Positions 17,742-32,146 of a stretch of 48,155 nt of DNA are shown in pieces. The notes beneath the pieces are model-generated. The model had not been told where the DNA came from. It made no database searches and worked only from the letters and a program-made list of their open reading frames with translations. This DNA comes from Cephaloticoccus capnophilus. Its GTDB lineage: Bacteria; Verrucomicrobiota; Verrucomicrobiia; Opitutales; Opitutaceae. The position numbers were made by a program, and so were the translations under genes. Position 1 is the stretch's first letter. Every line of letters begins with the position of its first letter. The stretch is taken from the NCBI RefSeq assembly GCF_001580045.1, contig NZ_LSZP01000043.1, forward strand, positions 1 through 48,155, in the 5' to 3' direction.

Positions 17742-18047
17742 GGACGGCTGCACCTCCGCGCTATCCATCCCCGCCCTGAACGACGGGGTTTTCTGCGCTA
17801 TCCTATCAAAATCCTCATTCCCAAAACTTCTCAGGGGCGACGGTTTTCCCTGAAACCGCTTTATTGGTCACTGGTGCGCAAACTGCGCAAGGTGTGCATC
17901 CGGCTTTGACGGTTTCCCCCCGAAAGCCCAAAGGCCCGAGTGCGTGATGCACTCGGGCCTTTGGCGTTTGGTTCGGGAGTTCGGAAGCGCGCTTGGCGGG
18001 CCACTGCGAGTTAACTCGCAGCGGCCCATTAGCCAGTTGGCACGCGT
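17742..18047. other. Gene-free stretch between gluQ and rpoC with hairpins
   Basis: 306 bp between convergent genes with no credible coding. It holds a hairpin CCCCG-CCCTGAACGA-CGGGG at 17769-17788 followed by TTTTCTGCGC. The hairpin could terminate gluQ weakly; it also resembles the end hairpins of IS200/IS605-type elements, without any tnpB nearby. A second hairpin, TCAGGG/CCCTGA, lies at 17831-17853. The strong terminator at 17928-17964 is listed separately. Confidence 0.5.
17928..17964. terminator. Bidirectional terminator of gluQ and rpoBC
   Basis: A perfect 16-bp stem, CCAAAGGCCCGAGTGC with GCACTCGGGCCTTTGG, around a 5-nt GTGAT loop. It lies 83 bp beyond the rpoC stop and faces gluQ from the other side. 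No long U tract follows on either strand, but the stem strength and the convergent position support termination. Confidence 0.75.
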
Positions 18048-22277
<4,230 letters not shown>

Positions 22278-22366
22278 GTGTGTGCTCTGTGGTGGGCTGC
22301 TGCTGACTGTAGCGGATGCTGCATTGCGCGAGTGTCTCGGCTGGGCGGGAAGGCGTTCGGCACGGG

Positions 22367-25300
22367 TCAAGTGCCGAAGCCCAGCGAGTCGCGTTTGTTG
22401 AGCTTAATGTCCAAGCCGAGGGACTGGATTTCCTTAATCAAAACGTTAAAGGACTCGGGCGTGCCGGCCTGTAGCGTGTTATCGCCCTTGACGAGCGATT
22501 CGTAGATTTTGGTGCGGCCTTGCACGTCGTCGGACTTGACGGTGAGCAACTCCTGGAGGGTGTGCGCCGCGCCGTAAGCTTCGAGCGCCCAGACCTCCAT
22601 CTCGCCGTAGCGTTGGCCGCCGTATTGGGCTTTGCCGCCGAGCGGTTGCTGGGTGACGAGCGAGTAAGGGCCAACCGCGCGAGCGTGAATCTTGTGCGAC
22701 ACGAGGTGGTTTAGCTTCATCATGTAGATGTAGCCCACGACGACTTGCTGGTCGATTTGCTCACCGGTGCGCCCGTCGTAGAGGACGCTCTTGCTGGAGG
22801 TCGGCAGGCCCGCCTCTTTCAAATATTCGCGCACGCGCTTTTCGGGGATGCCGTCGAAGACCGGAGTCGCGACCTTGATGCCGAGCTTTTTGCAAGCCCA
22901 GCCCAGATGCGTCTCCAAAACCTGGCCGACGTTCATGCGCGAGGGCACACCGAGCGGGTTAAGGCAGATTTGCACCGGAGTGCCGTCCGGCAAGAAGGGC
23001 ATGTCTTCCTCGGGCACGATTTTGGCAACGACGCCTTTGTTACCGTGGCGGCCCGCCATCTTGTCGCCGACTTCGAGCTTATGCTTCGTGGCGATGTAAA
23101 CTTTAACCTGCTTGATGGAGCCGGTGCCGTCGCCTTCGCCCGCCTCGATCGCGGCCACCTTACGGTCGCGGTCGCCTTCCAACTCATCGAACTTCACTTG
23201 GAAGGAGCCGATGATTTCCATGATCTTGATGCGCACCGGCGAGGGGTCGATCTCGACGTGCTTGGCGACCGCCGCGAGTTTGCGCAGGAGCGTCTTGGTG
23301 ATCTTGCGGTTGGCGGGGATGATGATTTCGCCGGTATCGCCGTTGCTCACGTCGAGCGGGATTTTTTCGCCAAGGAGGATGTTGGACAATGCCTCAGTGA
23401 GGCCCTCGCGCAGCTTGTCCATTTGGGTCTTAAACTCCTCTTGGATTTGCTTGGCTTGGCGGCGGCGATCGGAGGGCGAGAGCCGCTCAATCTCGTTGTC
23501 GATGCGTGAGGAGACTTTCACGTCCATCACGATACCCGCCGCGCCGGAGGGCACAATGAGCGAGGTGTCCTTCACGTCAGCGGCCTTTTCGCCGAAGATC
23601 GCGCGAAGGAGTTTCTCTTCGGGCGCGAGCTCGGTTTCAGACTTGGGCGTGATTTTCCCGACGAGGATGTCACCGGGTTTTACCTCCGCGCCCACACGGA
23701 TGACGCCATTATGGTCGAGGTTTTTGAGGGCCTCTTCGCCGACATTGGGGATGTCGCGCGTGATTTCCTCCGGCCCGAGCTTCGTGTCGCGTGCAGCGAC
23801 CTCAAACTCTTGGATGTGGATCGAGGTGAAGATGTCCTCTTTTAGGACTTTCTCGGAGATGAGAATCGCGTCCTCAAAGTTGTAGCCGTTCCACGGCATG
23901 AAGGCGACGAGTACGTTGCGCCCGAGCGCGATCTCGCCCTTTTCGGTAGAGGGGCCGTCGGCGATAATTTGGTCGGCCTTTACCTTGTCGCCGATTCGGA
24001 CGAGCGGCTTTTGGTTGAAGCAAGTGCCTGCGTTCGAGCGCATGAATTTGCGCAACTCGTAAACGTAGGTGCCGCTCTTGGCGTCGGTCTTGAGCGTGCG
24101 CGGGAGTTCGCCGTCCTTGGTGATGACGATGCGGTTGGCATCGACAGAGGCGACGGTGCCCGCCGCTTCGGCCACGACGACAATCTTCGAGTCGCGGGCG
24201 ACGCGCTCCTCAATGCCCGTGCCCACAAAGGGCGACTCGGCTTGGAGCAGCGGCACACCTTGGCGTTGCATGTTCGCGCCCATGAGTGCGCGGTTGGCGT
24301 CGTCGTGCTCAAGGAAGGGAATCATCCCAGCGGCGATCGAGATGACCTGCTTGGGCGAGACGTCCATGTAATCGACCTCGGAGGCGGGGACTTCTAGGAA
24401 CTCGCCGTCCTTACGCACGGTGACTTTGCCGACGAAGTTGCCCTTGGCGTCGATCTCGGCGTTGGCCTGCGCGATGACTTTAGCCTCTTCTTGATCGGCG
24501 GTGAGGTAGTCGATCTCGTCGGTCGCGCGCCCGCCTTTGACCACGCGGTAAGGCGTCTCGATGAAGCCGAACTCGTTAACGCGGGCGTAGGTCGAGAGCG
24601 AATTGATGAGACCGATGTTCGGCCCTTCGGGCGTCTCGATGGGGCAAATCCGGCCGTAGTGCGAGGGGTGCACGTCGCGCACCTCGAAGCCCGCGCGGTC
24701 GCGGTTTAGACCGCCCGGCCCGAGCGCGGAGAGGCGGCGCTTGTGCGTCACTTCGGCGAGCGGGTTGATCTGGTCCATGAACTGCGAGAGCTGCGAACGC
24801 GCAAAAAAGTCGCGAATGACCGTCGTGAGGGCCTTCGGGTTGATGAGTTTTTGCGGCGTGATCGAGTCGACGCTTTGGTCGTACATCGTCATCCGCTCGC
24901 GGACGAGTCGCTCGGTGCGGCTGAGCCCGAGGCGGCATTGGTTGGCCAAAAGTTCGCCGACGGTGCGCACGCGGCGCGAGCCGAGGTGGTCGATATCGTC
25001 CACGACGCCCTCACCGCGCTTGAGGCGCACGAGGTATTTGGTCGCACCGACGACGTCGCCCGACTCCAGGATGCGCTGCTCCAGCTCGACCTTAAGGCCG
25101 AGCTTTTGGTTGACTTTGTAGCGGCCCACACGCCCGAGGTCGTAGCGCTTCGGGTCGAAGAAGAGCCGCTTGAGGAGGGCCTTGGCGTTGGCCGTGGTGG
25201 GCGGCTCGCCGGGGCGGAGGCGTTTGTAAATTTCCTTGAGGGCTTCTTCCTCGTTGCGCGTCGGGTCTTTCTTTAGCGCACGGATGATCGCGCCTTCGTC

Positions 25301-26146
25301 GTTGGCGGTGTCGATGACGCGAATGGTCTCGATGTCGTGCTTTTCGAAAGTGCGGACGATCTGCTTGGTGAGTGGCTCAAAGGCACGGGCGAGGACGACG
25401 CCCTTTTGGGCGTCGATGGCGTCCTCGACCAAGACGAGCGTGGAGACGTTCTCCATCTCCAGGGCTTTGGAGACTTTGAGGCTCTTGATCTCGTAGAAGA
25501 GGTTGAGGATGTCGATGTCGCTGGAGTAGCCGACGGCGCGCAGGAGCGTCGTGATGAGGAATTTGCGGCGGCGGCGGCGGCGGTCCAGATAGACGTAGAG
25601 CAGGTCGCTGTTGTCGAACTGCACTTCGAGCCAAGTGCCGCGGTCGGGGATGATGCGGAAGGAGTGCAGGAGCTTGCCGTTGGGGTGCGGCGTGACCTCG
25701 AAAGCGATACCGGGCGAGCGGTGCAGCTGCGAGACGACGACGCGCTCCGCGCCGTTAATGATGAACGAGCCGCGGTCAGTGACCATCGGGATTTCGCCCA
25801 TGTAAATCTCTTCGTCCTTAATGAAGTCTTCTTCGCGAAGCCGCAGCTTCACGTAGAGCGGCACCGAGTAAGTAATGCCGTCGCGGATACAGCCGATCTC
25901 GGTGTTCTTGGGCTCGCCGAGCGTGTAGGAGACGTACTCGAGCGTCAGGCGGCCATCGTAGGACTCGATGGGAAACACTTCGCGGAAAACCGCCTCTAGG
26001 CCCTGCGGCTTACGCTGCTTGTCGGGCACGCCTTTCTGCAAGAAGTCCAGATACGAGGTAATCTGAATCTCGATGAGATTCGGCGGCTGGATGACTTCGT
26101 GAAGTTTGCCGAAGTTGATGCGTTCAGAGAGTGTGCGGTCGGCCAT
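22367..26146 (-). CDS. rpoB: RNA polymerase beta subunit
   Basis: RNA polymerase beta subunit, 1259 residues, normal length. N-terminus [15 protein letters not shown]; the rifampicin region reads [20 protein letters not shown] then [21 protein letters not shown]; the conserved [20 protein letters not shown] follows. Further on are [20 protein letters not shown] and the C-terminal [12 protein letters not shown] and [20 protein letters not shown]. At the Asp516-equivalent the sequence keeps Asp (QFMDQ) and the Ser531-equivalent keeps Ala in RLSALG as usual, so the site looks drug-sensitive. Cotranscribed with rpoC; the 210-bp gap to rplL holds a hairpin. Confidence 0.97.
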   Translation of the reverse strand: MADRTLSERINFGKLHEVIQPPNLIEIQITSYLDFLQKGVPDKQRKPQGLEAVFREVFPIESYDGRLTLEYVSYTLGEPKNTEIGCIRDGITYSVPLYVKLRLREEDFIKDEEIYMGEIPMVTDRGSFIINGAERVVVSQLHRSPGIAFEVTPHPNGKLLHSFRIIPDRGTWLEVQFDNSDLLYVYLDRRRRRRKFLITTLLRAVGYSSDIDILNLFYEIKSLKVSKALEMENVSTLVLVEDAIDAQKGVVLARAFEPLTKQIVRTFEKHDIETIRVIDTANDEGAIIRALKKDPTRNEEEALKEIYKRLRPGEPPTTANAKALLKRLFFDPKRYDLGRVGRYKVNQKLGLKVELEQRILESGDVVGATKYLVRLKRGEGVVDDIDHLGSRRVRTVGELLANQCRLGLSRTERLVRERMTMYDQSVDSITPQKLINPKALTTVIRDFFARSQLSQFMDQINPLAEVTHKRRLSALGPGGLNRDRAGFEVRDVHPSHYGRICPIETPEGPNIGLINSLSTYARVNEFGFIETPYRVVKGGRATDEIDYLTADQEEAKVIAQANAEIDAKGNFVGKVTVRKDGEFLEVPASEVDYMDVSPKQVISIAAGMIPFLEHDDANRALMGANMQRQGVPLLQAESPFVGTGIEERVARDSKIVVVAEAAGTVASVDANRIVITKDGELPRTLKTDAKSGTYVYELRKFMRSNAGTCFNQKPLVRIGDKVKADQIIADGPSTEKGEIALGRNVLVAFMPWNGYNFEDAILISEKVLKEDIFTSIHIQEFEVAARDTKLGPEEITRDIPNVGEEALKNLDHNGVIRVGAEVKPGDILVGKITPKSETELAPEEKLLRAIFGEKAADVKDTSLIVPSGAAGIVMDVKVSSRIDNEIERLSPSDRRRQAKQIQEEFKTQMDKLREGLTEALSNILLGEKIPLDVSNGDTGEIIIPANRKITKTLLRKLAAVAKHVEIDPSPVRIKIMEIIGSFQVKFDELEGDRDRKVAAIEAGEGDGTGSIKQVKVYIATKHKLEVGDKMAGRHGNKGVVAKIVPEEDMPFLPDGTPVQICLNPLGVPSRMNVGQVLETHLGWACKKLGIKVATPVFDGIPEKRVREYLKEAGLPTSSKSVLYDGRTGEQIDQQVVVGYIYMMKLNHLVSHKIHARAVGPYSLVTQQPLGGKAQYGGQRYGEMEVWALEAYGAAHTLQELLTVKSDDVQGRTKIYESLVKGDNTLQAGTPESFNVLIKEIQSLGLDIKLNKRDSLGFGT

Positions 26147-26287
26147 GTAAGGATACCCAGTTAGAGACGGTGGAGGAAAGCGGCGCGGCGATGCGAATGA
26201 TGAAAGTGGTGAGACGAGGGGTTAAGCTCGCTCCCCAAAAGAGCCGCATCGCTCTGATAAAACTGCGATGTGGGAAAAGGCAAAGGA

Positions 26288-26311
26288 CAGGCCGCGAAAA
26301 CGCACGGCCTG
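26288..26311 (-). terminator. Possible attenuator between rplL and rpoB
   Basis: CAGGCCG/CGGCCTG stem with an internal CG-AAAA-CG helix; on the minus strand it is followed by TCCTTTGCCTTTTCCC, a pyrimidine-rich run rather than a U tract. In Escherichia coli a partial terminator at this place lowers rpoBC relative to ribosomal-protein expression, so a similar role is inferred. Confidence 0.5.
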
Positions 26312-26356
26312 CCCCGTAAAAATCGGATGTTGTGGGAAAAGTTCGGCCAAGTGCGG

Positions 26357-26734
26357 TTACTTGAGTTCGACCTTCGCGCCAGCAGCTTCGAGTTTCTTCT
26401 TGATCTCTTCGGCCTCTTCTTTGGCCGCGCCTTCCTTGATGGGCTTGGGCGCACCTTCGACGAGGTCTTTGGCTTCCTTAAGGCCGAGGCCAGTAATGGC
26501 GCGGACCTCCTTAATGACGCCGATCTTGTTACCACCCGCTTCAGCGAGGATAACGTCGAACTCGGTCTTCTCCTCAGCAGGCGCAGCGGCGGCGGCGGCA
26601 GGGCCAGCGGCGACGACAGCAGCAGCGGCGGAAACGCCCCACTTCTCTTCGAGGTCTTTGACGAGTGCGGCGAGTTCGAGGACGGGCTGCGCGGAGAGCC
26701 ACTCGATGACTTGGTCTTTGGTGATGTTGCTCAT
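26357..26734 (-). CDS. rplL: 50S ribosomal protein L7/L12
   Basis: Stalk protein that recruits translation GTPases to the ribosome; 125 residues, normal length. N-terminal dimer domain [20 protein letters not shown], an Ala/Pro hinge at about 35-55, and the C-terminal factor-binding domain with [39 protein letters not shown] and [20 protein letters not shown]. Separated from rplJ by 170 bp, a wide gap for this pair, and from rpoB by the putative attenuator. Confidence 0.97.
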   Translation of the reverse strand: MSNITKDQVIEWLSAQPVLELAALVKDLEEKWGVSAAAAVVAAGPAAAAAAPAEEKTEFDVILAEAGGNKIGVIKEVRAITGLGLKEAKDLVEGAPKPIKEGAAKEEAEEIKKKLEAAGAKVELK

Positions 26735-26904
26735 GGTATGGTCTTTCTAGAAACGGCTAGCGGCCTCGGGAGGAGTGAGGCGCGTTTAAGAGACGTATCC
26801 CCTAGCCTGTTTTCTTTTGCGGAGCGCAGCGCGGGCCGAATCGTGGACGCACTGCACTCCTCAAATTTTCGTTGGGTTAAAGGGTTTGGGTTAAACGGGA
26901 ATGC

Positions 26905-27474
26905 TTAGGCTTCGGCGGGTGCAGCGGCAGCCTCGGCGGCAGGCGCTTCAGCAGCAGCAGGTGCCTCGCTCGCCGCTTCGGCAGCGGGCGCGCCCTCGTT
27001 GTCCTTCTTAACCTTGGCGTCGAGGACGCGGACAAAGGCGGAGGCGTTGGCCTGCAGCAGGCTGAGGAACTGAGCGCGGAGCGCGTCGAAGGAGGGCAAG
27101 TCGGCAATCGCGGAAAGCTCGGCTGCGCTGACGAGCTTTTGCTCCATCACGCCTAGCTTGATTTCCAGCTTCTGCTTCGACTCGAAGAACTTCTTTAAAA
27201 CCTTGGCGACTCCGGCGGAGTTTTCTCCACCGACGACGATCGCGGTCGGGCCTTTTAGGGACTCGTCGATGTCGGGTAGTCCGAGGCCCTTAGCGGCGAC
27301 GCGCAGCGAGCTGTTTTTGACGACGTGGAACTCGGCCTTCTCGGCAGCGAGCGACGTGCGCAGCTCGGCAACATCGGAGACGGTGATGCCAGCGAAGTTC
27401 GTCAGGATCACGTAATCCGACTTCTTGAGGTGGGTCTCCACCTCGGCGACTAGATATTGTTTTTCGGCTCTCAT
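26905..27474 (-). CDS. rplJ: 50S ribosomal protein L10
   Basis: Base of the ribosomal stalk; binds L11-region 23S rRNA and carries L7/L12 dimers on its C-terminal helix. The 189 residues start MRAEKQYLVAEVETHLKKSD and contain FHVVKNSSLRVAAKGLGLPD and GPTAIVVGGENSAGVAKVLK. The tail after residue 155 is a long Ala/Glu/Pro-rich extension (EAPAAAEAPAAEAAAAPAEA), longer than in most L10 proteins. It starts 14 bp after rplA. No L10 leader structure fits in that short gap. Confidence 0.96.
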   Translation of the reverse strand: MRAEKQYLVAEVETHLKKSDYVILTNFAGITVSDVAELRTSLAAEKAEFHVVKNSSLRVAAKGLGLPDIDESLKGPTAIVVGGENSAGVAKVLKKFFESKQKLEIKLGVMEQKLVSAAELSAIADLPSFDALRAQFLSLLQANASAFVRVLDAKVKKDNEGAPAAEAASEAPAAAEAPAAEAAAAPAEA

Positions 27475-27488
27475 GGTCGGCGTGTCCT

Positions 27489-28184
27489 TTAGAATTTGTT
27501 GAACTCGGAGGAGGCGAGGCGGATGCCCGGGCTCATCGTGGCGGCGAGCGCGATGCTCTTGATGTAGCCGCTGCCTTTGAAGGTAGCGGGGCGCGCCTTG
27601 CCAATGGCCTCAATGACGGTCTGCGCGTTCTCTAAGATTTGCTCGTTGGTGAAGGAGCGTTTGCCGACGCCGAGCGCGATGTTGCCCGACTTGTCCATTT
27701 TGAACTCCACGCGGCCGGCCTTTACCGCCTTGATGCCGCCGGCGATATCGTCGGTGACGGTGCCGCTCTTCGGGTTGGGCATGAGGCCCTTGGGGCCGAG
27801 GACGCGGGCCAGCGTGCGGACTTGCTTCATGGCTTCGGTGGTCGCGATCGCCACGTCGAAATCGAGCCAGCCTTCACTGACTTTGGCCATGAGGTCTTGC
27901 AGACCGGCATGGTCGGCACCGGCGGCGAGGGCCGCTTCGGCATCGTCAGTAAAGACGGCCACGCGGACGGTTTTACCCGAGCCATTGGGCAGCGGCGTGG
28001 TGCCGCGCACCATTTGTTCACCTGCGGTCGGGTCGACGCCGAGGCGGAAGGCGAGTTCGACCGTTTCGTCGAATTTCGTCTTCGGGAATTTGGCAAGAAT
28101 CTCCACTGCCTCTTGCAGTGAGTAGTCCTTGGTGAGGTCAGCGACCTGTGTGCCGCTGACGTAGCGCTTACTTTTTTTATCCAT
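27489..28184 (-). CDS. rplA: 50S ribosomal protein L1
   Basis: L1-stalk protein that helps tRNA leave the E site and, in many bacteria, represses its own operon. 231 residues. Conserved parts: FDETVELAFRLGVDPTAGEQ, MVRGTTPLPNGSGKTVRVAV, LGPKGLMPNPKSGTVTDDIA and the basic KAGRVEFKMDKSGNI. A 136-bp gap with a hairpin separates it from rplK. Confidence 0.97.
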   Translation of the reverse strand: MDKKSKRYVSGTQVADLTKDYSLQEAVEILAKFPKTKFDETVELAFRLGVDPTAGEQMVRGTTPLPNGSGKTVRVAVFTDDAEAALAAGADHAGLQDLMAKVSEGWLDFDVAIATTEAMKQVRTLARVLGPKGLMPNPKSGTVTDDIAGGIKAVKAGRVEFKMDKSGNIALGVGKRSFTNEQILENAQTVIEAIGKARPATFKGSGYIKSIALAATMSPGIRLASSEFNKF

Positions 28185-28266
28185 TTAATGACTCCTTGCG
28201 GTGCGTGCGTCCGGCATGCCGGACTCCCGCGTTGAGTTGCTGTGTTGGGGAGAGTGATTTGGAACC

Positions 28267-28309
28267 CGGGCGCTTTGTCGCCGCCGCACGGCTGCGGCGG
28301 AAAGGCCCG
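28267..28309 (-). promoter_or_regulatory. Hairpin in the rplK-rplA gap
   Basis: Inner perfect stem CCGCCGCA-CGGC-TGCGGCGG (28281-28300) inside an outer helix CGGGC/GCCCG plus CTTT/AAAG with one bulge. It lies just after the rplK stop and upstream of the rplA start. It may be a processing or feedback site; no U tract follows, so termination is unlikely. Confidence 0.4.
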
Positions 28310-28320
28310 AGGGCAGAGAC

Positions 28321-28746
28321 TTAATCGACGACTTCGAGGCCCATGTTGCGGGCGGTGCCAGCGATGATCTTGATGCCCGCCTCTTCGTCGTTCGCGTTGA
28401 GATCCTTGGCCTTGATCTTGTAAATCTCGGCAAGCTGGGCGCGGGTGACTTTGCCGACCTTATCCTTGTTCGGCGCGGCGGAGCCGGAGGCGATGTTGGC
28501 CGCCTTCTTGAGCAAGACCGCTGCGGGCGGCGACTTGAGGATGAAGGTAAAGCTCTTGTCCGCGTAGACGGTAATGACCACGGGCAGAATCATCCCGTTC
28601 TGGTCTTTGGTCTTGGCGTTAAATTCTTTACAGAACGCCATGATGTTCACGCCTTGCGCGCCCAGTGCGGGGCCGACGGGAGGCGCGGGGTTAGCGGCAC
28701 CGGCGGGGAGTTGGAGGCGGATATATCCTTGGATCTTCTTAGCCAT
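28321..28746 (-). CDS. rplK: 50S ribosomal protein L11
   Basis: GTPase-centre protein, 141 residues. It opens [20 protein letters not shown] followed by [20 protein letters not shown], the Pro-rich N-domain that binds thiostrepton-type drugs. Then come [20 protein letters not shown] and the C-domain RNA-binding part ending [16 protein letters not shown]. Lies 66 bp after nusG and ahead of rplA. Confidence 0.97.
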   Translation of the reverse strand: MAKKIQGYIRLQLPAGAANPAPPVGPALGAQGVNIMAFCKEFNAKTKDQNGMILPVVITVYADKSFTFILKSPPAAVLLKKAANIASGSAAPNKDKVGKVTRAQLAEIYKIKAKDLNANDEEAGIKIIAGTARNMGLEVVD

Positions 28747-28812
28747 GTGGAGAGTGGTGAGTGGTTGGCAGTGTTAGTGTGGGAGGGACTTCGGCGGTGA
28801 GAGAGGCACGCA

Positions 28813-29391
28813 CTAATCGGTAAGGCGCTGCACCTGCCAATATTCGAGCTCGACCGGCGTGAACCGGCCAAAAATGGAAACCGATATTTTGAGTTTGCTG
28901 CGCTCCGGGTCGATCTCGTCGATGCGCCCCGTGAGGTTGGTAAACGCCCCGTCGGTGATGCGCACTTCCTCGCCGACGGTGTATTGCACTTTGGGCACCT
29001 CGGTGCCTTGGGCGGCGGCGATGCGCGCAAAAATCTCGTCAACATCCGCTTGTTTGAGCGCGGCGGGACGCTCGCCACCGACGAAGCCGATGACCCCGGT
29101 GACCTCTTTTACGAAATACCAAGGCTTGTTGATGACATTGTGCTCCTCGTCGTAGAGGTGCATGTGGATGAAGACGTAGCCCGGGTAGAGCTTGCGGACT
29201 TTCGTCGTCTTCTTGCCGTGCTTGCCTTCGGAAACGGTCTCGGTCGGCAGCAGGACTTCAAAAATGTGATCATCCAGCTCCTCGATGCTCTTAAACTTAT
29301 CGATGTAGGTCTTTACCTTGTTTTCCTGACCGGCGAGCGTGTGCAGGGCAAACCATTGAGCGGTAACGGGAGCGATAATGTCAGAAGCCAT
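28813..29391 (-). CDS. nusG: Transcription antitermination factor NusG
   Basis: RNA-polymerase-binding elongation factor that couples transcription to translation and Rho. 192 residues. The NGN domain begins QWFALHTLAGQENKVKTYID and contains KVRKLYPGYVFIHM; VTGVIGFVGG follows. The C-terminal KOW domain is YTVGEEVRITDGAFTNLTGR through LKISVSIFGR. It is placed between secE and rplK as in most bacteria, 76 bp downstream of secE. Confidence 0.97.
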   Translation of the reverse strand: MASDIIAPVTAQWFALHTLAGQENKVKTYIDKFKSIEELDDHIFEVLLPTETVSEGKHGKKTTKVRKLYPGYVFIHMHLYDEEHNVINKPWYFVKEVTGVIGFVGGERPAALKQADVDEIFARIAAAQGTEVPKVQYTVGEEVRITDGAFTNLTGRIDEIDPERSKLKISVSIFGRFTPVELEYWQVQRLTD

Positions 29392-29467
29392 GCGGTGGAG
29401 GATACGGGCAGGAGCGAAGGGGCTGGGTAGTATAGGGCGCGGCGCTGTGCGGTTCGTCGCAGCGCAC

Positions 29468-29668
29468 TTAGCTCACGAGCTTGGTGAATAGGTCGACGAA
29501 TTGATACAGCGAAAAGTCGCTAATACTCGTAAACAGGCCCAGCAGAACGGACGCGATAATGACGACCACGGTATAGTCGCGCAGCTCGGTCTTAGTCGGC
29601 CACGAAGCTTTTTGCAGCTCGCCGACTAGCTCTGAGAAAAAAAGACGCGTCCGACTGAAAAATTTCAT
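29468..29668 (-). CDS. secE: Preprotein translocase subunit SecE
   Basis: Short 66-residue SecE with a single membrane helix, the common form outside Gammaproteobacteria. An amphipathic helix (LFFSELVGELQKASWPTKTE, containing the conserved WPTK) is followed by the membrane segment YTVVVIIASVLLGLFTSISD. It clamps SecY in the Sec channel. It follows tRNA-Trp by about 24 bp and precedes nusG. Confidence 0.95.
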   Translation of the reverse strand: MKFFSRTRLFFSELVGELQKASWPTKTELRDYTVVVIIASVLLGLFTSISDFSLYQFVDLFTKLVS

Positions 29669-29691
29669 GTGAATTGTCTACCGAAAAAAGC

Positions 29692-29767
29692 TGGCAGGGG
29701 CGGAGGGACTCGAACCCCCAACCGACGGTTTTGGAGACCGCTACTCTACCAATTGAGCTACACCCCT
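29692..29767 (-). tRNA. trnW: tRNA-Trp (CCA anticodon)
   Basis: On the minus strand the gene starts AGGGGTGTAGCTCAATTGG and ends GTTCGAGTCCC...CGCCCCTG with encoded CCA at 29692-29694. Acceptor stem AGGGGTG pairs with CGCCCCT (one G-U). The anticodon loop is CTCCAAA, giving CCA for tryptophan. Between tuf and secE, the usual place for tRNA-Trp. Confidence 0.97.
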
Positions 29768-29858
29768 GTGGAAAATCTTATTCTTAGACGACCAAGCCGA
29801 GGCCCCGAATCGAGACCTCGGCGAGGCGGTTAAACCCTTATCAGAGAAGCGTTCGATC

Positions 29859-31049
29859 TTATTCGATGATTTCGGTGATACGACCGGCACCGATGGTGCG
29901 ACCGCCTTCGCGGATGGCGAACTTCTGGGTCTTCTCCATCGCGATAGGCGAGATCAGCTCGATCTCGACCGCGATGTTGTCCCCAGGCATGACCATCTCG
30001 ACGCCCTCGGGCAGGTTGACCACACCCGTCACGTCAGTCGTGCGGAAGTAGAACTGCGGGCGGTAGCCGTTGAAGAACGGCGTGTGGCGGCCACCTTCGT
30101 CCTTGGAGAGGACATAAATCTCGGCTTTGGCCTTCTTGTGCGGGGTGATCGACTTCGGGGCGGCGAGCACTTGGCCGCGCTCAATCGCATCCTTATCAAT
30201 ACCGCGAAGGAGGATACCGACGTTGTCACCGGCTTGGCCGCTTTCGAGCAGCTTGCGGAACATTTCGATACCGGTAACGACGGTGGTTTGCGTGTCGCGC
30301 AGGCCCACGATTTCGACGTTGTCGTTGACCTTAACGAGGCCGCGCTCGATGCGACCCGTGGCAACGGTGCCGCGGCCCGTGATCGAGAACACGTCCTCGA
30401 CCGACATCAGGAAGGGCTTGTCCATCTCGCGCGCCGGCTCGGGGATTTCCTTGTCGATCGCGTCCATCAGCGCGCTGATGGCGGCTTCGCCTTCGGGCGT
30501 GCCTTCGAGAGCGGCGGTCGCGGAACCGCGGACGATTACGGCGTTGTCACCGTCAAACTGGTATTTGGAGAGCAGCTCGCGGATCTCCATCTCGACGAGT
30601 TCGAGCAACTCGGGGTCGTCGATGAGGTCGACCTTGTTGAGGAACACGACGAGCTTCGGCACGCCGACTTGGCGAGCGAGAAGGATGTGCTCGCGGGTCT
30701 GGGGCATCGGGCCGTCCGCAGCGGAAACGACGAGAATCGCGCCGTCCATCTGCGCCGCACCGGTGATCATGTTCTTAACGAAGTCCGCGTGACCCGGGCA
30801 GTCGACGTGGGCGTAGTGGCGGTTCGCGGTCTCATACTCCACGTGAGCCACCGAGATCGTCACGATCTTCGAGGCGTCGCGGACGGTGCCGCCCTTAGCG
30901 ATGTCCGCGTAGGTTTTGACCTCGGCGAGGCCCTTACGCGCCTGAACGGCGAGGATAGCGGTCGTCGTGGTGGTTTTACCGTGGTCGACGTGGCCGATAG
31001 TGCCCACGTTAACGTGCGGTTTGGTGCGTTCGAATGTGCCTTTAGCCAT
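29859..31049 (-). CDS. tuf: Elongation factor Tu
   Basis: GTPase that brings aminoacyl-tRNA to the ribosome; 396 residues. G1 [15 protein letters not shown], switch I region [21 protein letters not shown]3 [21 protein letters not shown]4 NKVD, then domain II ([19 protein letters not shown]) and domain III ending with [15 protein letters not shown]. Switch I reads [18 protein letters not shown] rather than the common RGITINTAHVEYET, an extended version with GI replaced by SKIVTI. Lies between tRNA-Thr and tRNA-Trp in one transcription unit. Confidence 0.97.
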   Translation of the reverse strand: MAKGTFERTKPHVNVGTIGHVDHGKTTTTTAILAVQARKGLAEVKTYADIAKGGTVRDASKIVTISVAHVEYETANRHYAHVDCPGHADFVKNMITGAAQMDGAILVVSAADGPMPQTREHILLARQVGVPKLVVFLNKVDLIDDPELLELVEMEIRELLSKYQFDGDNAVIVRGSATAALEGTPEGEAAISALMDAIDKEIPEPAREMDKPFLMSVEDVFSITGRGTVATGRIERGLVKVNDNVEIVGLRDTQTTVVTGIEMFRKLLESGQAGDNVGILLRGIDKDAIERGQVLAAPKSITPHKKAKAEIYVLSKDEGGRHTPFFNGYRPQFYFRTTDVTGVVNLPEGVEMVMPGDNIAVEIELISPIAMEKTQKFAIREGGRTIGAGRITEIIE

Positions 31050-31123
31050 GTGAGTTGAGACTGTGTGTTAGACTGGATGTGACCTCGAAAGCTTTACGTC
31101 GCTGAAGCCTTGCGACGTTGACC

Positions 31124-31199
31124 TGGAGCCCAGAACCGGATTTGAACCGGCGACCTCGTCCTTACCAAGGACGTGCTCTGCCAACTGAGCTATCTGGGC
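31124..31199 (-). tRNA. trnT: tRNA-Thr (GGT anticodon)
   Basis: The minus strand starts GCCCAGATAGCTCAGTTGG and ends GGTTCAAATCCGG...TCTGGGCT with encoded CCA at 31124-31126. The acceptor stem GCCCAGA/TCTGGGC is perfect. The anticodon stem CGTCC/GGACG encloses loop TTGGTAA, so the anticodon is GGT (Thr). It lies 74 bp upstream of tuf and is probably the first element of the tuf transcript. Confidence 0.97.
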
Positions 31200-31339
31200 A
31201 GGAGTAGGGAGGGTCAAAAAAACAAAGAGAACGGTGACGCTGCTAAGCACGTTTTCTGCCGTCAACGGCAATTTTAGGGTTTTATTCAAAAACTGCGCGG
31301 ACAGGCGACCACCCTGCAGCTCGGCTTGCCCACAGCCTC

Positions 31340-32146
31340 TCAGGGCCCAGCCAAAATCTGATAAACACCGGGCCCGACGCGCTCGCCCAAGTGCAAGCCG
31401 CTCACCACGTAATCGCGGAAAAACTCGTCCACGGCCTCCACGCCCGAACTGTGCACGAGCGTCACCGGGCCCACGAGCCCCGCCGCATCAATCACCGCAG
31501 CCAGTTCCAGGGGCTGCCAATTAGCCGCGCCCGCTGGGGTGGTAGGCGGCACGAGGTCGCGCACGACGACCCGCCGTGCCGTCGCCGTTTCCCGCACCTC
31601 CAGCCTGCCGCTGCGCTCCGGCAGTCGCGCCGGCTCCTCGGCGCCACGCCCGATTACCGAAAGGCCGACGCCATCTTCATCCGAAAACACGAGTTCAGCG
31701 GCGCGCAGCTCTGCGGAGTCGGTGTTTCCCAAAAGTCCGCTCCCGATACCTTCGCGCGCAAAACTCAGCTGCGGCGCGTAGTCCTCAAACAACTCTTCGG
31801 CCTCCTGCAAAATAGTCTCTGGCATATCGACTGCGCCCGCGTTCCAGCGCGTCGGCAAAAACAGGGGGCTCGGGTCAAAAAACAATGCTTCGGCGGCGAC
31901 TAAGTCACTCTCGCCGTGCGGCGATTGCTGGCTGCGAATCGGCTGCAAACCGACCGGCTGCGCAGCGCGATTCCGGCTCGGGGCAGTGCGCGCGACCTCG
32001 CTCGGCTCCAGCTCTCCCCCCAGATTAAGAGAGAGCAGCCCAAGCAGAAGCAGCAGGGCAAGCGCAGCCACGGCAAGCGCCGCGCCCCACAGTCGGCGCG
32101 GCGAGTCCTCAGGCCTCGGCCCGACGCGCTTCGAGCCGCCACTCAT
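31340..32146 (-). CDS. Single-TM envelope protein after ExbD, unknown
   Basis: A 268-residue protein that I do not recognise. Start ATG 32146 overlaps the exbD stop by 4 nt; a longer open frame upstream is not supported. A basic N-terminus is followed by one membrane helix at about 20-40 (AALAVAALALLLLLGLLSLN), so most of the protein is periplasmic. It is Ala/Pro/Glu rich, with a soluble end containing VVIDAAGLVGPVTLVHSSG-like strands and FFRDYVVSGLHLGERV. The position, TM topology and terminal domain fit a TonB-like energy-transducing partner, but the classic TonB C-terminal signature is not visible. Confidence 0.65.
   Translation of the reverse strand: MSGGSKRVGPRPEDSPRRLWGAALAVAALALLLLLGLLSLNLGGELEPSEVARTAPSRNRAAQPVGLQPIRSQQSPHGESDLVAAEALFFDPSPLFLPTRWNAGAVDMPETILQEAEELFEDYAPQLSFAREGIGSGLLGNTDSAELRAAELVFSDEDGVGLSVIGRGAEEPARLPERSGRLEVRETATARRVVVRDLVPPTTPAGAANWQPLELAAVIDAAGLVGPVTLVHSSGVEAVDEFFRDYVVSGLHLGERVGPGVYQILAGP

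Noticed and set aside
29797-29821. Hairpin CCGAGG/CCTCGG between tuf and tRNA-Trp as a terminator
   Set aside because: Only six pairs and no U tract; a processing site is as likely, and tuf probably reads through to tRNA-Trp.
31200-31339. Promoter of the tRNA-Thr-tuf unit
   Set aside because: One is expected here, and TTGACG and TAAAAT boxes exist on the minus strand, but none are spaced correctly, so I could not place it.
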